This document shows, piece after piece, positions 35,822-46,051 of a stretch of DNA of 64,000 bases. How positions within the stretch are numbered: position 1 is the stretch's first letter; the number at the start of each line of letters is the position of its first letter. The notes beneath the pieces are model-generated. The model ran no database searches. It saw only the letters and a list, made by a program, of their open reading frames with translations, and was not told the DNA's origin. The stretch lies in assembly GCA_016490735.1 (NCBI GenBank), contig JAEMWC010000134.1:1151001-1215000 (forward strand). The letters are read 5' to 3'. The DNA comes from Pachyseris speciosa. Its lineage: Eukaryota; Cnidaria; Anthozoa; Scleractinia; Pachyseridae. A program made the translations under genes and the position numbers.

Positions 35822-35848
<27 letters not shown>
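32547..35848 (+). mobile_element. Intact L2/CR1-like non-LTR retrotransposon
   Basis: A short 5' leader contains a tandem duplication of GTTCACCAAAGCAGTATATA. A single long ORF follows, then a brief 3' region with a terminal (ATT)n tail at 35821-35848. It is flanked by TA microsatellites, so exact target duplications cannot be read. The uninterrupted ORF suggests a young, possibly active copy. Older, decayed relatives are at 1-139, 10807-13258 and 48743-49240. Confidence 0.88.
32635..35769 (+). CDS. LINE polyprotein: 2A-like peptide, APE endonuclease, reverse transcriptase (1044 aa)
   Basis: I start at the first in-frame ATG; an upstream GTG at 32623 is in frame but unlikely. Residues 21-28 are DVELNPGP, a consensus 2A ribosome-skipping motif (D-V/I-E-x-N-P-G-P) encoded at 32695-32718. 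It would release the N-terminal leader from the enzyme. An apurinic-type endonuclease domain follows (FGVWNARSLKTK, LLSVTESWL, LLCGDFNFHV, TLDLLITR, LLSDHLAVV). Then comes the reverse transcriptase with NYRPISNLSFLSKTLE, the FDTIDHA and YADD (residues 764-767) catalytic blocks, and a C-terminal region with LDYCNSLLYG and LHWLPVNDRI. 2A motifs at the start of such LINE ORFs are known from sea urchin and other invertebrates. Confidence 0.93.
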   Translation: MKHGYLCYSLSVKIDITVHMDVELNPGPTSSSSRPTWKRPYRGCRSGRTVRAREATKVFNIQAAMTPRRHQFAFHSGRNDNNLVRIPLISPRSCCRPPLRFGVWNARSLKTKVSSLCDLMLSHRLDLLSVTESWLTANDSITIADLTNSLNDYAVYHLPRTTCRGGGLAVIARKGLQVTRNEGCIFSTFEHFDLTVTSGNKVFRLVTVYRPPPSKKNGFTVEKFFSEFSAFLEELTVISYQFLLCGDFNFHVDDNANANAKQFHDLLFSADLKQHVNGPTHRLGHTLDLLITREMDTLISHTRILPDLLSDHLAVVCFINLPRPPATRITVTRRKTRDIDLDAFRKDISRAFSKEPVDDLDDKITAFDNTLRLLLDKYAPEQTRNITLRPHAPWFSDDLRELKRVKRRCERKFQSTKLSVDKQIYYQACRNYNRLLEVSKTNYLKDKFSTSNMKQLFKLVDGMFSVKSSPTLPTHDSLEHLVESFGDFFESKIINIRRSLSQQPSSRPKCVTDVSCSTSFSQFDHVSPNGLKTIIQSSKSKSCALDPIPTWLLKDCIDVMLPTLTDIMNVSLDQGIFPSFFKKSLIRPLIKKDNLDADVFANYRPISNLSFLSKTLERIVASQIEGYLTTNGLFAKMQSAYRKHHSTETALLRVVNDIHQAIDNKCEALLVLLDLSAAFDTIDHAILLDRLRYRYGFSEMVLRWIESYLKGRPQCIALDKIVSRPRYLPCGVPQGSALGPLLFSLYIAPLEDIISAHGFDVMMYADDTQLYIFMRKGNRIASLENLSLCLDDIMSWNLCNMLKCNPSKTEIIHFSSRFSPAEPIASIKVGDHYVQPTSVIKDLGVTLDSHLTFVPHVNNTCRALSRSFHFIGRIRKYLSQADTERIVHAFVLSKLDYCNSLLYGIPSREIEKLQRLQNTAARLIVCMKKTDHITPVLKKLHWLPVNDRIIFKLLLLTYKSLNGLAPVYINELLHHYTPCRSLRSSDSNLLVIPKTATVTYGDRSFAAIAPKLWNQLPLAIRLGNSVDSFKRALKTYLFRESSFF

Positions 35849-35874
<26 letters not shown>
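35821..35874. repeat. (ATT)n then (AT)n tract
   Basis: LINE tail of ATT units (to about 35848) running into an AT microsatellite. Confidence 0.9.
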
Positions 35875-35878
<4 letters not shown>

Positions 35879-35936
35879 AAAATTATATGAACGTTCCCTG
35901 CTTACAAATTGAAGCGAGGTCCATGCATTAAACAAG

Positions 35937-36008
35937 GTCAAGGCATGTGAATTTAAATTCTATTCAGTTCCAACAAGAGAGAATAGAATTTAATTCACAT
36001 GCCTTGAC
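35937..36008. repeat. Short perfect-like palindrome
   Basis: GTCAAGGCATGTGAATTTAA...ATTC at 35937-35965 is the inverse of 35981-36008, with one small internal difference and a 15-nt loop. Just downstream of the LINE. Confidence 0.8.
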
Positions 36009-36817
36009 ATTGTTCAGGTTCAACGGCAAGGTATCATTTGAAAGTATAAAGATTAGAAATCGGCCTAGTTTATACCGGTCGGAGACACATTGAGATATGG
36101 GACAAACTTGGGTAAACCGATCTTCGTTTGTCTGCACGACCCCTCTTAAAGATTCTCCGTAAGAATTTCAAGATGGGCGACCACTACAATTCTCCTGGCC
36201 ACATAATCAGCCTATTGCGTGCCCTCTGTCATCAATGATAATTCGCCGTCAGTGTCCTATCGTTTAACATACCTGACAAATTTCAATGCTCCCATGCTCG
36301 TCTCATGTGCCTCAAAACGGTATAAATTAATAGTAAATGAACAGTAGCCTGTTCGACTGATTTGCGATTACTGTAGGAGGTATTCAAAGCTTTCAGAAAA
36401 AAAAAGATGTACAAACTACCATTATACCTACTAATAGTATAAGACCAATTGCCTGCTAAAAAATAAGCAAGAAAAATATCCATATTCTTAATAATTATCA
36501 AAAGTGGTAATATACAACCTTGTTTGATACATAGAATTCCTCTGAAGAGTAAGACAAAAGGTGCATATCTTAAATAATGCAAAAAATGAATGCCTTTCCC
36601 TAAATTCCTCCAGGAAACCCGCTGACAACTGGTTCCCCGCTCAAGACATCGGCCTTGAACGAAACTGAATTCTAACAATTTTTCAAGAAATAGTAGTAGA
36701 CAGCAATGAAAAACTGCCCGGAGTTTCAAACAAGTTAAATATATACAAAGACAAATATCCTCTTAAAATAATGTGCATTACACTAGAAAAAATTATCTAG
36801 AAAGCAAGTATATAATC

Positions 36818-37922
36818 TCAGAATCGACGGCGATTTCTGATTTCTCCAGGGAATCCTGAAACCAACAAAAAAGTAATAAATAATGTTTATGCAAGACCTC
36901 AAACAATTCCATGTTCCGATAATTGTAAAGCTGACCTAAACAGGCGACTACAGGGAGGACTGTTACTTAGAGATTTAAAGGACTAAACTATGGGGTAGTC
37001 AGATGTAGCTGTTAATAGTGATAAAAATGTCAGCTTGAGTGTTGTAATTACCTGTTAGTCTACCATACTCCATGACATCATCGGTGAAGTTCAGCGCATG
37101 GCTTCATTACTTAAAGAGAAAAGTAGACTGACTAAAGAGGTTGCCGTTTAATTATTGATAAATTTGTTCGACGGTTCCATGCAAACTTATCTGCTTAGTT
37201 TACTCTTGAATCGGCCAGAGACGATGTCAAATATGTTGTAAAATTAATGTATTACGCCTAAGAATACTCACCAGTACAAGGCTTCCCCCGGCTCATCTAA
37301 GGAGTACCGAACATACCACGAAGGTCTGTAGAAAACGTTCCTTGATAGCTGGTCACCGAAGCTGTGTCATAAAGAGAATGAAACATTAAATAATCGTAAT
37401 TCATCTTCGTGATATTTGAGGGGTAACAAGCTTGGCTTTGGCTGCGGTAAATGTTTGTAAATTTGAAGATGAATATGAATTTTTTGTTTCACTTTGTTTT
37501 GGCTCTGAGCCATCTGACCTGATCCTTCAGCACTGACATGAACTAAGATCGATCACGAAAAAAAGCCACATTTATTTCATGGCGTGGCGCACTTACCGAA
37601 CACAAAGGTCTTGAAAAAGGTTATTTCCACTTGCGTGAGCGTTTGGTAAGTAGGCGGTACCGCCAGAACTGTCTTCATAAGAAAGCAGAAATACCTCCTC
37701 ACCAAAAATCTCCCGAATGGCCAGTTGGATGGAACTGTAAGAGAGAGAATAAACCTGTCAATTAATAGGACAATCAAATATAACGAGTCCTTACATCAAT
37801 TGTCAACAAACCATTCAATCAAATTAACAATCAATCGATCGATCAACCGATCAATCAATGAAACAATCAATCAAACAACCAACCAATTAAACAAGACAGC
37901 AATCAAGCAATCAATGAATCAG

Positions 37923-37958
<36 letters not shown>

Positions 37959-40100
37959 GTAACCAACCAACTAAACAATCCATCAGTCCATCGACCAATG
38001 CGAGCCAATCAGTACGTCGGTCGCCTAGTGCTGTAATGACTGTTATGCAAATTAGAATTGATTTCTCTGCGTGCAATTTAAGAGACAATCAAAGACAACA
38101 TTAGGAGACACTAATGATGTCTATGATAGCCTCTTAAATAGCACTGTATGACAAAGAATAGATCAAACGCAATCAATCGGTCAGTCAATAATTTAGTCAG
38201 TTAGTCAGATAGTCATTCAGTCAGTCATTCATTCAGAAAGTGAGTCAGCCAGCCAGCTAGTCAGTCAGTCAATCAGTGAGCCAGTCAGCCAGCTAGTCAG
38301 TCAGTCAGTCGGTCAGTGAGTCAGCGAGCCAGTCAGTCAGTCAGTCAGTCAGTCAGTCAGTCACTCAATCAGTCAGTCGGTCAGTCAGTCAGTCAGTCAG
38401 TCAGTCAATCAGTGAGTCAGCCAATCAGTCAGTGAGTCCGCCAGCCAGCCAGCCAGCCAGCCAGCCGATCAGTCAGTTAGTCAGTCAATCACTTAGTCAG
38501 TCAGCCAGTCAGTAGGTAAGTCGGTGAGTCAGTCAATCAATCAGTCAGTTAAATAATTAATAATCCAAACCTCAATCCGTCACATCCACTCATAGAACAC
38601 GAAGGGTGCGTAAAAGAACCTACATACTATTCACAAAGAGCAGGGAAAGTAGTTCCTTGTTTTGTAGAAGTATTGTTGCCTGCACTGGCAAACGTCATAA
38701 GGGTTGGGTGGAGGACTGGAGATAAGCTTAGCCACCTGTCCACAGAAAAGCCTCAGGAGGTTAAAGATGCCAGAGGCTAACAGGCTGGTGACCCTGTGGT
38801 TTCCGAAAGAACGGCAAAGAGTCGGAGATCTGTTGCTCGTGAGTTCTATACAGGCAGTCAACTTACCGAGAGTCCCTCTCGCTTCCCTGCTTTTCGTAAA
38901 CTTCGGCCTTTACTGCAAAAATATGGAATCCCCTCTCATGATATCCTACAATAAGGCAAATGAAATTATTGAATCAATCAAATACTAGTTGTGTACGTGC
39001 CTTGCCAAGAAAAGAAAATCAAATTCAGTTTACCTTCATAGATCAAGGACTCTGGCAATGTAGGAAAATCGGGTGGAATATTGATTTGTGGTATGTCTGA
39101 AATGGAGTGGAAAACAAGTGTGACTCAGGTGGAGAGAGGTTAAAAGTAATCAAGAAATGATATCCGGTTTAAAGAACGAGAAAAACTATCTTTTTCTAAA
39201 CCTCGTTATTTCATGAAAATATTGCACAATTTGCATTTACTTTGAGGATTAATTACCGGAACATCAGGGATAATTTCTGAAATGGGAAAAATAGATGACA
39301 TCGGATCCAGACTTTTCAACTGACGGAAAGGGAATGATACCACCTTGTAAATTCATGAAAAGTGAATAATACTGGTATTTACCTTCTTGATTGAGAAAGA
39401 CTGGAATTCCTGAAAACGGAAAATAAGAAGATATCGGATATAAACTCGATGTTAACGAATAAAAAGTTACACCACCTGATAATTCCATGAAAAGTAAATA
39501 GAACTTGTATATTTACCTATATCGTTGAGTAAGCCAAGAATTGCTGAAACAGCAAAAAGAGAAGATATTGGGTCTGGATACGATTTCAAAGGACAAAAAG
39601 TGACATCAGTTCATAACTTCACAAAGAGAAAATAAAACTTGTATTTACCTTCCTGATTGAGGCCACCATAAATATCTGAAAAGGGAAAAAGGAGAAGATT
39701 TCGGATCTAGACATGATTTCAATGGAAAAAAAAACTGGATGATAACACGTTGTAATCATAAAAATTACAATTTCCTCGATTGTGATTGGTTTAAAAAACT
39801 CCTATTTTCCACTAATTCACTTGCCAAGCTGTTATCGGACAGTTCAATAAGCCAATCACGTTCAAAGTACTATTTTAAATCAACCAATCACATTCATAGT
39901 TGTAGTTTAAGTCAATCAATCACAACCTTGGTTTCATTCACCATACATTTTGGTTGTATTCAATTTCAGAGCGACATTTAAGAAATTTACGCTTCCTTTG
40001 TCAGTCTTTTAATGCTAAATTTCCCTTCCTTTTATAACTTGGCTCTTCTTCTTTTCTCGGAAGTTGTAATTTTTATGATTAATTGGTAATAAGACTTCGT

Positions 40101-40131
<31 letters not shown>

Positions 40132-41944
40132 GATAAACAAATCGGACTCGGTCGTCCGATTTTGTTATCACTCTTATCAGTCTTATTACCATTACTAATT
40201 TCACGAAAAGTAACTCGCATTATTTACCTTCACTTTCAGACCTTCCTGGTATAATAAATCATGATGATTGATTACACCAGGAAGTTCTGAAAGAGAAATA
40301 AAGAAGTTCAACCTTAACGAATAAACCTAAAATCAAATTATAATTTCCTGGAAGGCAAGCAAAAGTTGTAATTACGTTCATGTAACAGGGCGGCAGGTTC
40401 TGGGATATCAGGTTCTGGGATGTCAGCTGGATTAATATCTGAAATTGAAAGGGGACAAACAGTCTAAACCTAAGTTTCAATCGTTCCTGAACGTATCGAA
40501 TAGCACTGAATTTCAGATTTGCTGGAAACACCACAGTCGCACACCAAATCTTGTACTTACCTTCATGTAAGGGAGGGAATGCTTGAATGAAAACATTCAA
40601 CCAGGCCCTCTCTTACATGAAGGTAAGTACAAAACGAAGATACAGGATCAAAAATATAAGGAATGATACCACCAATGTCTTTATTAATATACTACAGAAC
40701 GACAGTCTGCAGAGCTTTCATTGAGCAAAGGTTGCATAGAGGTACATGTAGGACTAAATGCCGCATGCGTCGAACTATAGATGAAAGTTAACTGTTGATT
40801 GCAACTGTGAGTGCTGTACAACTGCCTTACCTTTAACATCAAACGCTGCTTTATCTCCGGCCATGAAAGGCAATACTGAAAACTGTCCCATGTTCTCATT
40901 AAGCCTCCGTCGGCAACTGTCCCTTGTAGACGTTTGAATTGCTTTCTTTCTGTTATCAGACAGAGGTGGCGACCGCACCAAGCGGGAAAAGAGTCCCTTC
41001 GAAACTGTGGCCTAAACAAGGAGAGTTAAACTTTGATAATAATTGAATAAAATCACAAAATAACCGAAATCCATTTTCTAGGTTTAAGTGTCGACTTATT
41101 TTGACTTCTATTTTTAATAAAAGAACTTTCATCAAATATAGATGTAACTTTCTTTGATTCTGAATCCAATTTTCGTTGCTTCGAAATACCTCCTACCGTA
41201 TAGTAAGGACTCAAGAGGAAGTTACACGGTATTATTTTTTTTAATTTGCTAAAAAATTAAACTCATTCAATTTCTCGCGATTTTTTTCTTGCGACGTTCA
41301 AGGGTGGCTACACTTGCGATTTTCATCGCGCGCTGGTGACGTGACAAAATTGAAAAAATCGCATCACCATCGCAAGCAAAAAATCGCTCGTGTAGCCGCG
41401 GCTTTAGTCAGTCCTAGTACATGCGCAGAAATTTTAATTTCAATAGCGCGCGCAATTCTTGGCTCCAGGGCTCTCCCAATTCAAAGGTGACAGACCGCAA
41501 ACAATTGTTGCTTCTAAAAATATCTGCGTGTAATAACTGTTCATCAGTAGGATACCTAAAATGTGTGCAATTCCACAATTGGTTTCGGCTCCATCAAATC
41601 CTATACCAATTGCAGAACATTTTAGGAGGATCCACCCACACTGTGAGCACAGTTATTGACAACACGTATTAGCAAGGAAAACAACGTAAAATAATAGGAG
41701 TACCAGACATGCGCAAAAGGGTCTTCTGGAGATTGAAAATGGTGGAAAGCCTTGAAAACGAGGTTGGAGCGCGCGTATGACATCACAATAACTTTGCAGT
41801 TAAAACCCATATGACAAATCAACGGCACAAAACGCGCGATTTTCACACTCTTTTCGAAACATTGTTTACTAGTTGAACTCCGCTTACCTGCTTCTTTGTA
41901 TAAAAGTGCTTTGCAGGCTCCCGTTTTCCTATGATTCCTCCCAT
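36818..41944 (-). CDS. Unrecognised protein with a tandem mini-exon array (14 exons, 290 aa)
   Basis: Exons: 41944-41888, 41011-40831, 40581-40561, 40438-40376, 40286-40242, 39675-39649, 39543-39517, 39409-39383, 39096-39034, 38912-38867, 37734-37597, 37361-37272, 37101-37052, 36855-36818. They total 873 nt and join in frame with GT/AG sites. The N terminus is basic (MGGIIGKREPAKHFYTKKQ, then RKKAIQTSTRDSCRRRLNEN). Seven exons of 21, 63, 45, 27, 27, 27 and 63 nt, all starting and ending in phase 1, encode acidic/hydrophobic linkers such as DIPEPDIPEPAA, DIYGGLNQEG and GIPVFLNQEG. The C-terminal half looks globular (LAIREIFGEEVFLLSYEDS, FYRPSWYVRYSLDEPGEALYW) and ends in a basic tail. No signal peptide or membrane segment. 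I do not recognise the family. Confidence 0.68.
37790..37985. repeat. (AATC)n-like tetranucleotide array
   Basis: Imperfect repeats of CAAT/AATC within an intron of the mini-exon gene. The open frame through it (Asn-Gln-Ser-Ile repeats) is an artefact. Confidence 0.85.
38170..38545. repeat. (CAGT)n-like tetranucleotide array
   Basis: About 375 bp of imperfect CAGT units with CAGC and AATC variants, in the same intron as the AATC array. Confidence 0.9.
39754..40080. mobile_element. MITE-like insertion in the mini-exon array
   Basis: AATCATAAAAATTACAA at the left and TTGTAATTTTTATGATT at the right are perfect 17-bp inverse repeats. The insertion lengthens one intron of the otherwise regular 126-134 bp mini-exon repeat units. 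Confidence 0.6.
41309..41402. repeat. Short MITE-like inverted repeat
   Basis: GTGGCTACACTTGCGATTTT and the inverse of AATCGCTCGTGTAGCCGCGG are similar ends about 90 bp apart, in intron 1 of the mini-exon gene. Confidence 0.5.
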
Positions 41945-42877
41945 AGTGAATGAATTTTGCTTTTCTCAAAACTTACTTTCGTACGAACCGGATTGCATGT
42001 AAGTCACTATGGAAATAAGAATTTTTTATCAGCATTCTCCCTTTTAAGTATAGAAATCCCATTGCTGAGTCATAGCGCGCGCCGTATAAAGAAAAGCAAT
42101 GATTGGCTGAGGAAAATCTAGAACAATTTCGGCACAGGAGCATCACGTGATCCCTTGCATCCTCGCTTCATTTTCACCTTCAAAAACGTTGGAACTTCCG
42201 GCAAAAGCGGAAAATTTAAAGAGCTAAATGTTTAACCAGTTGAGGTATAGGATTCCTCAAACTTAACCATTGTAAAACTGAAAAATGCCTGACTTTGAAA
42301 CTAAAATAAAAACTTGCAACATTCCCGGTAACACCAGCTATACTAAAAAACTAAGCAAAAACCGGCGTAAACAAGATAGCGTCGTTATGGCAACCTTGGT
42401 TTTGAAAAGTTTCCTGCCAGTTTGTGTACAAGGCAAAAGTTTTGAATAATTTTAAATAAGGTACTAGTCTCAGCGAATGATGTGTGAAAGGGGGCTTCCG
42501 CAGCAACGAAATTGTGGCTTTGAGTTTCGGGCATTTATTGCAGTTTACAGCGACCTTTAATGATATGCTAGAATGCGCAATATCAGTTTTTTCCGTTCAG
42601 CTAGACTTCCTTGCCACATCTTGTGATTTTCAGGATGCAGAAAAAAAAGGAAACGTTATTTCCGAAGCAAACATATGCATTTTGCGATGTGCGAAACAAA
42701 TTTCGGAAGGACTTGCTAGTTTGAAAACACATCCACAGTCTCACTTAAACTGAGTAAAACAACAAACAAATTAAAGGCAAAAAGTTTGCAATGGTAGAAG
42801 ACATAAACATAAAGGACGCCAAGTTCGCTTCCAAGAGATGTTTCCTACTTAAACAACAGAAGAAACGAGTTTAACTT
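41945..42877. other. Intergenic region, no gene seen
   Basis: Upstream region of the minus-strand mini-exon gene. An 89-codon open frame at 42484-42753 has no recognisable domain and no clear splice partners; I do not call it a gene. It could be a 5' remnant of the helicase relic that follows. Confidence 0.45.
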
Positions 42878-43165
42878 ATGCACTATACCAGGGCTACTGA
42901 CTATACTACCTCCAGTGACCATGAGACCAAACTCTTTGGGTCGGCACCCTTCGAGGATCTAGGTATTCCAACCGTAAAACTGGATTGCATCGAAGAATGT
43001 TTAAGTTTAATCGCTAGAGGAGAGTATAGAGTGGTCATCGGTTCGCCCGAAGCAGCCGGTCTTCGATAAGCATTTTCAGAACCTGCTCAAAGATACTACA
43101 AATAAAGTTCACAACCGCGTGAGACTTATCGTGGTCGACGAATGTCACACTGTCGAAACATGTTG
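42878..43165 (+). pseudogene. RecQ-like helicase relic related to the transposon helicase
   Basis: The frame from 42878 gives GEYRVVIGSPEAAGL, the segment before helicase motif II. It then needs a frame change near 43067 to continue as FQNLLKDTTNKVHNRVR and LIVVDECHTVETC, ending at a stop. The DExH block with the unusual HTVET tail matches the VVDESHTVETW of the transposon helicase; the Trp is Cys here. No upstream Walker A or downstream motifs were found, so it is a fragment of another copy or close family. Confidence 0.7.
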
Positions 43166-43854
43166 AGTTGCTTTTCTTTTTTTAATTTTACTTCGTTTAT
43201 GGTTTTGTTGTTGTAAACTCAGTTACTTATGACATGTTGAGACGCTGAATTCACAGCGTTAAATTACTTGTTGTTTGTGCTCCTCGTTTCATCATAATAC
43301 ACGCGTGTGTAGTGTGGCAACACTATGACACTTACGTTCTCAGTCTGTCGTTAATAGATGCAGGGACGCGTGGTGCACTTTTATTTGGTTATGTTGTTCC
43401 ATCGGAATCCCTTTTGCTAGCCTGCGAGAGCTTGCAGCGATCTTTCTGCGATTTGAATTCTGCCCCTAATGCTCCCTGTGGCTTCCAGCTGCCTGAGCTG
43501 TCAAAATTTGGCCAAATCAGTGCAACCGGAAATTTGTTTCTTCAAATTTATGAGACACGAGTGCAAAGCTCTCCTTCTCTCCTTTCCTCCCCAACCCCCT
43601 ACCCCCGGGAGAGCTTGTTCTCAGGGAAATGAAGTGTAGTTACCTGATAATCTTTGAACTCCACTGATGTTAAATTTTGTGGTTTTATTTAATAAGTTGA
43701 TTAGATTAGCTTGACAACTCCGAGATCCCCAGATAAAACAGAAGAGTCCCATGTCTGTTTTTCTTCTCGCTCGCCGCCCGTCTCGTCCCAATCCTTCTCG
43801 ACCCATTTTTTTCCCGGTGAGAGGGAGAGTTTAAGAGAGAAACCGACTGCAAGC

Positions 43855-43917
43855 AGTCTATGAATCGGGGATTCGAGTACCCACCGCCGCTTTATCCATT
43901 AGGTCACGCGGTCGACC
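43855..43917 (-). repeat. tRNA-Arg-like pseudogene or SINE head
   Basis: The minus strand reads GACCGCGTGACCTAATGGAT...AAAGCGGCG and then GGTACTCGAATCCCC. These resemble the A box of an arginine tRNA and a B box with a two-base insertion. The anticodon stem is not intact. Confidence 0.5.
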
Positions 43918-44532
43918 ACAAACTCTTTCCTAAAACTTAAAGACATGAATATTAGTTTTAGATCCCAAACAAGCGTATACTCAAACATCGTCAATACAGG
44001 TTGACTCCGAATCTGTTTGGCTTTCTTCTGGGTGAACATCATGTTCTTTCCGACACAAGAAACGATTACATCAGGGCCGCATGTCGCTGTCGGAATTTCA
44101 TGCAGTGACACTCATGTCGATGTCGCAATTTAGGAAAGTTCGGAACGTTTCTGAGGTCGTTTCTCCGGCAACAAAAAATGCGTTGTGGTAATTCAGGGGT
44201 CGTAACTCGGGATCGTAGTATAGTTCCACTGAAGAGTGACAGAACGATTAACTCTTTGAAAATACAAACTCGTTCTCAACACTGATTCTCCTCTGTCCGA
44301 ATCCCATCAAGTCGCTGTCTTATTTAAAATCGCCAATGTCGCTGTCCATTTTGCTTTTATTTTTGTCGCTATCGCCATTTCACGGGAGCGGTCTTGTCGT
44401 TCGTCGCCATTTCATTTCCTTCATGTCGCCGTTTCAGAGCCGTTTCGCCTGCAAGAATTTACCTAAACAGGGCCTTCTTTACTCTGGAGGAAATTTATGT
44501 CGATTACTTCACAACAGACTTTGAAAACATAG

Positions 44533-45395
44533 CTACTGTAAACGCTCTATTAAGGTCCCTCCCGGGGAGGGGGCTTATTTAATTTCAGGCCTTATTAACG
44601 GGGGGCTTATTGGAGTGCGGAGCTTAATAGAGACGGGGGCTTATTTCAAATCTTTGAACACGCTGTTTTCGTGTTAAATAGTTTCTGTACTAATAATATA
44701 CATGAAAAAATTTCTCGATTCTGATTGGCTAAGAGAAATGCAGTTTTTAGGAAACACCGGTGCAGAAAAAAGGTAATTCGGTGCAGAAAAAAGGAAATAC
44801 AGTGCAAAACAAGGTAAAAAACTGAGGATTCTGATTGGTTGATAAACAAAGGCGCTGCGATTGAGCCAATCAAACGCGGCCTCTGAATGGCGCAAAGTCT
44901 GAAGAGCTGCAAGCGACTCTGCGAGCCAAAACAATGGCTGGCTTTTTGAGCAGGTTTTCTTTCTTCGTGACCGCAATAACAGCAGAGAAGCTGCAAAACA
45001 GCTCAAAAAAGGAGAAACGGCTGCGAAAAGCACTGTATGTTAGCTGTCTGTTTGGAAACAGTGGTGTCCAGAGAAGGGAATTACCGACGTAATTGGAATT
45101 ACGAGTCCGTTGATGGAGTGACGCCGAGATTAATAAACAAACAAGGACAAACAAGGCGAAGATAACGAACTAGAAAGCCTGAAGGTAATAATTACAGCGC
45201 TTGATAGACACTTAGCAAACAAAGTAGCCTTATAGCTATAGCCTGTAATTGTTTAGCCAGTTTTTACAGCTAAAAACGCTTTAAAAACATCGAGAAAACT
45301 TTTGTTTTGGTTCACCTTATCTTCGTTGCGTTGCTTCTGCAACGTTAAGAAGCTATCTCGCAATTTTTTCATGTATATTATTAATAAGTAATCAC

Positions 45396-45431
<36 letters not shown>

Positions 45432-45800
45432 TTGTAATTTTTTTCAAAGACCACAAATTGCACTCGCCCTGCGGGCTCGTGCAATTTTGTGAGTCTTTCA
45501 AAAAAATTACTCGTGCTTATTTATTCCAAATTGCACTCGAAATCATGTGATTACCTATACAAATCCCAAACAACTGCAGTAAAACTTTATTACTTAATAC
45601 CGTGCAGGACACAGTATTGTGTGTTTTATTGTATATTTGTTTAAAAACAAACCAACTGGGCCGCATAAAGTGTCCAAAGGGGGGGGGGGGGGGGGAGCTT
45701 ATTGGAGAGGGGGCTTATTACAAAAGCCGACTCACAAACGGGAGGCTTATTAGAGAAGGGGGGGGGGGGAGGGGTGGAGCTTAATAGAGCTTTTACGGTA
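44533..45800. mobile_element. Composite element with G-rich GGGGGCTTATT repeats
   Basis: Left end TACTGTAAACGCTCTATTAAG and right end CTTAATAGAGCTTTTACGGTA are imperfect inverse complements. Next to each end are repeats of GGGG(G)CTTATT; a poly-G run lies at about 45677-45694. The interior holds a palindromic element (45388-45554) and short repeats of GGTGCAGAAAAAAGG. Confidence 0.6.
45388..45554. repeat. 167-bp palindromic element
   Basis: Arms of about 75 bp beginning GTAATCACATGAT and ending ATCATGTGATTAC, meeting at a CCCTGCGGG centre; a fold-back MITE. Confidence 0.85.
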
Positions 45801-46051
45801 ACCTTAAGTGAATGCATTAGTTACTGAACAACTTTGAGACGTGGGGCAAATTAGGTCATTTTCTGGGTTCATTTGACATGTAACTGTGTACTACTAAAAT
45901 CAACAACATTAAAGACGTCCTGGGTGACAAAAAGCAAGAAAATTGGCAATTTGTAAGGAAGTGATATTTCGCTTCATTCCGCAATTTTTTTTGTCTGAGG
46001 AAACGTGGAAACTACATCTAACCTCACAATGCATGGTGGGAATTTCTCAAA

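Noticed and set aside
37725..38036. 103-codon plus-strand frame rich in Asn, Gln and Ser
   Set aside because: Translation of an AATC tetranucleotide array inside an intron.
37790..38545. CRISPR-like regular repeats
   Set aside because: Tetranucleotide microsatellite arrays without spacers, in a eukaryotic intron.
39257..39276. 20-nt mini-exon candidate (EIIPDVP) in the mini-exon array
   Set aside because: Splice sites are present but its length breaks the phase for the next exon; treated as a decayed unit.
42484..42753. 89-codon frame upstream of the helicase relic
   Set aside because: Could not match it to any helicase motif or to the DUF6589 protein; left as unexplained.
43312..43632. 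106-codon plus-strand frame
   Set aside because: No domain or recognisable splice context; overlaps repeat-like sequence starting TAGCCTGCGAGAGC.
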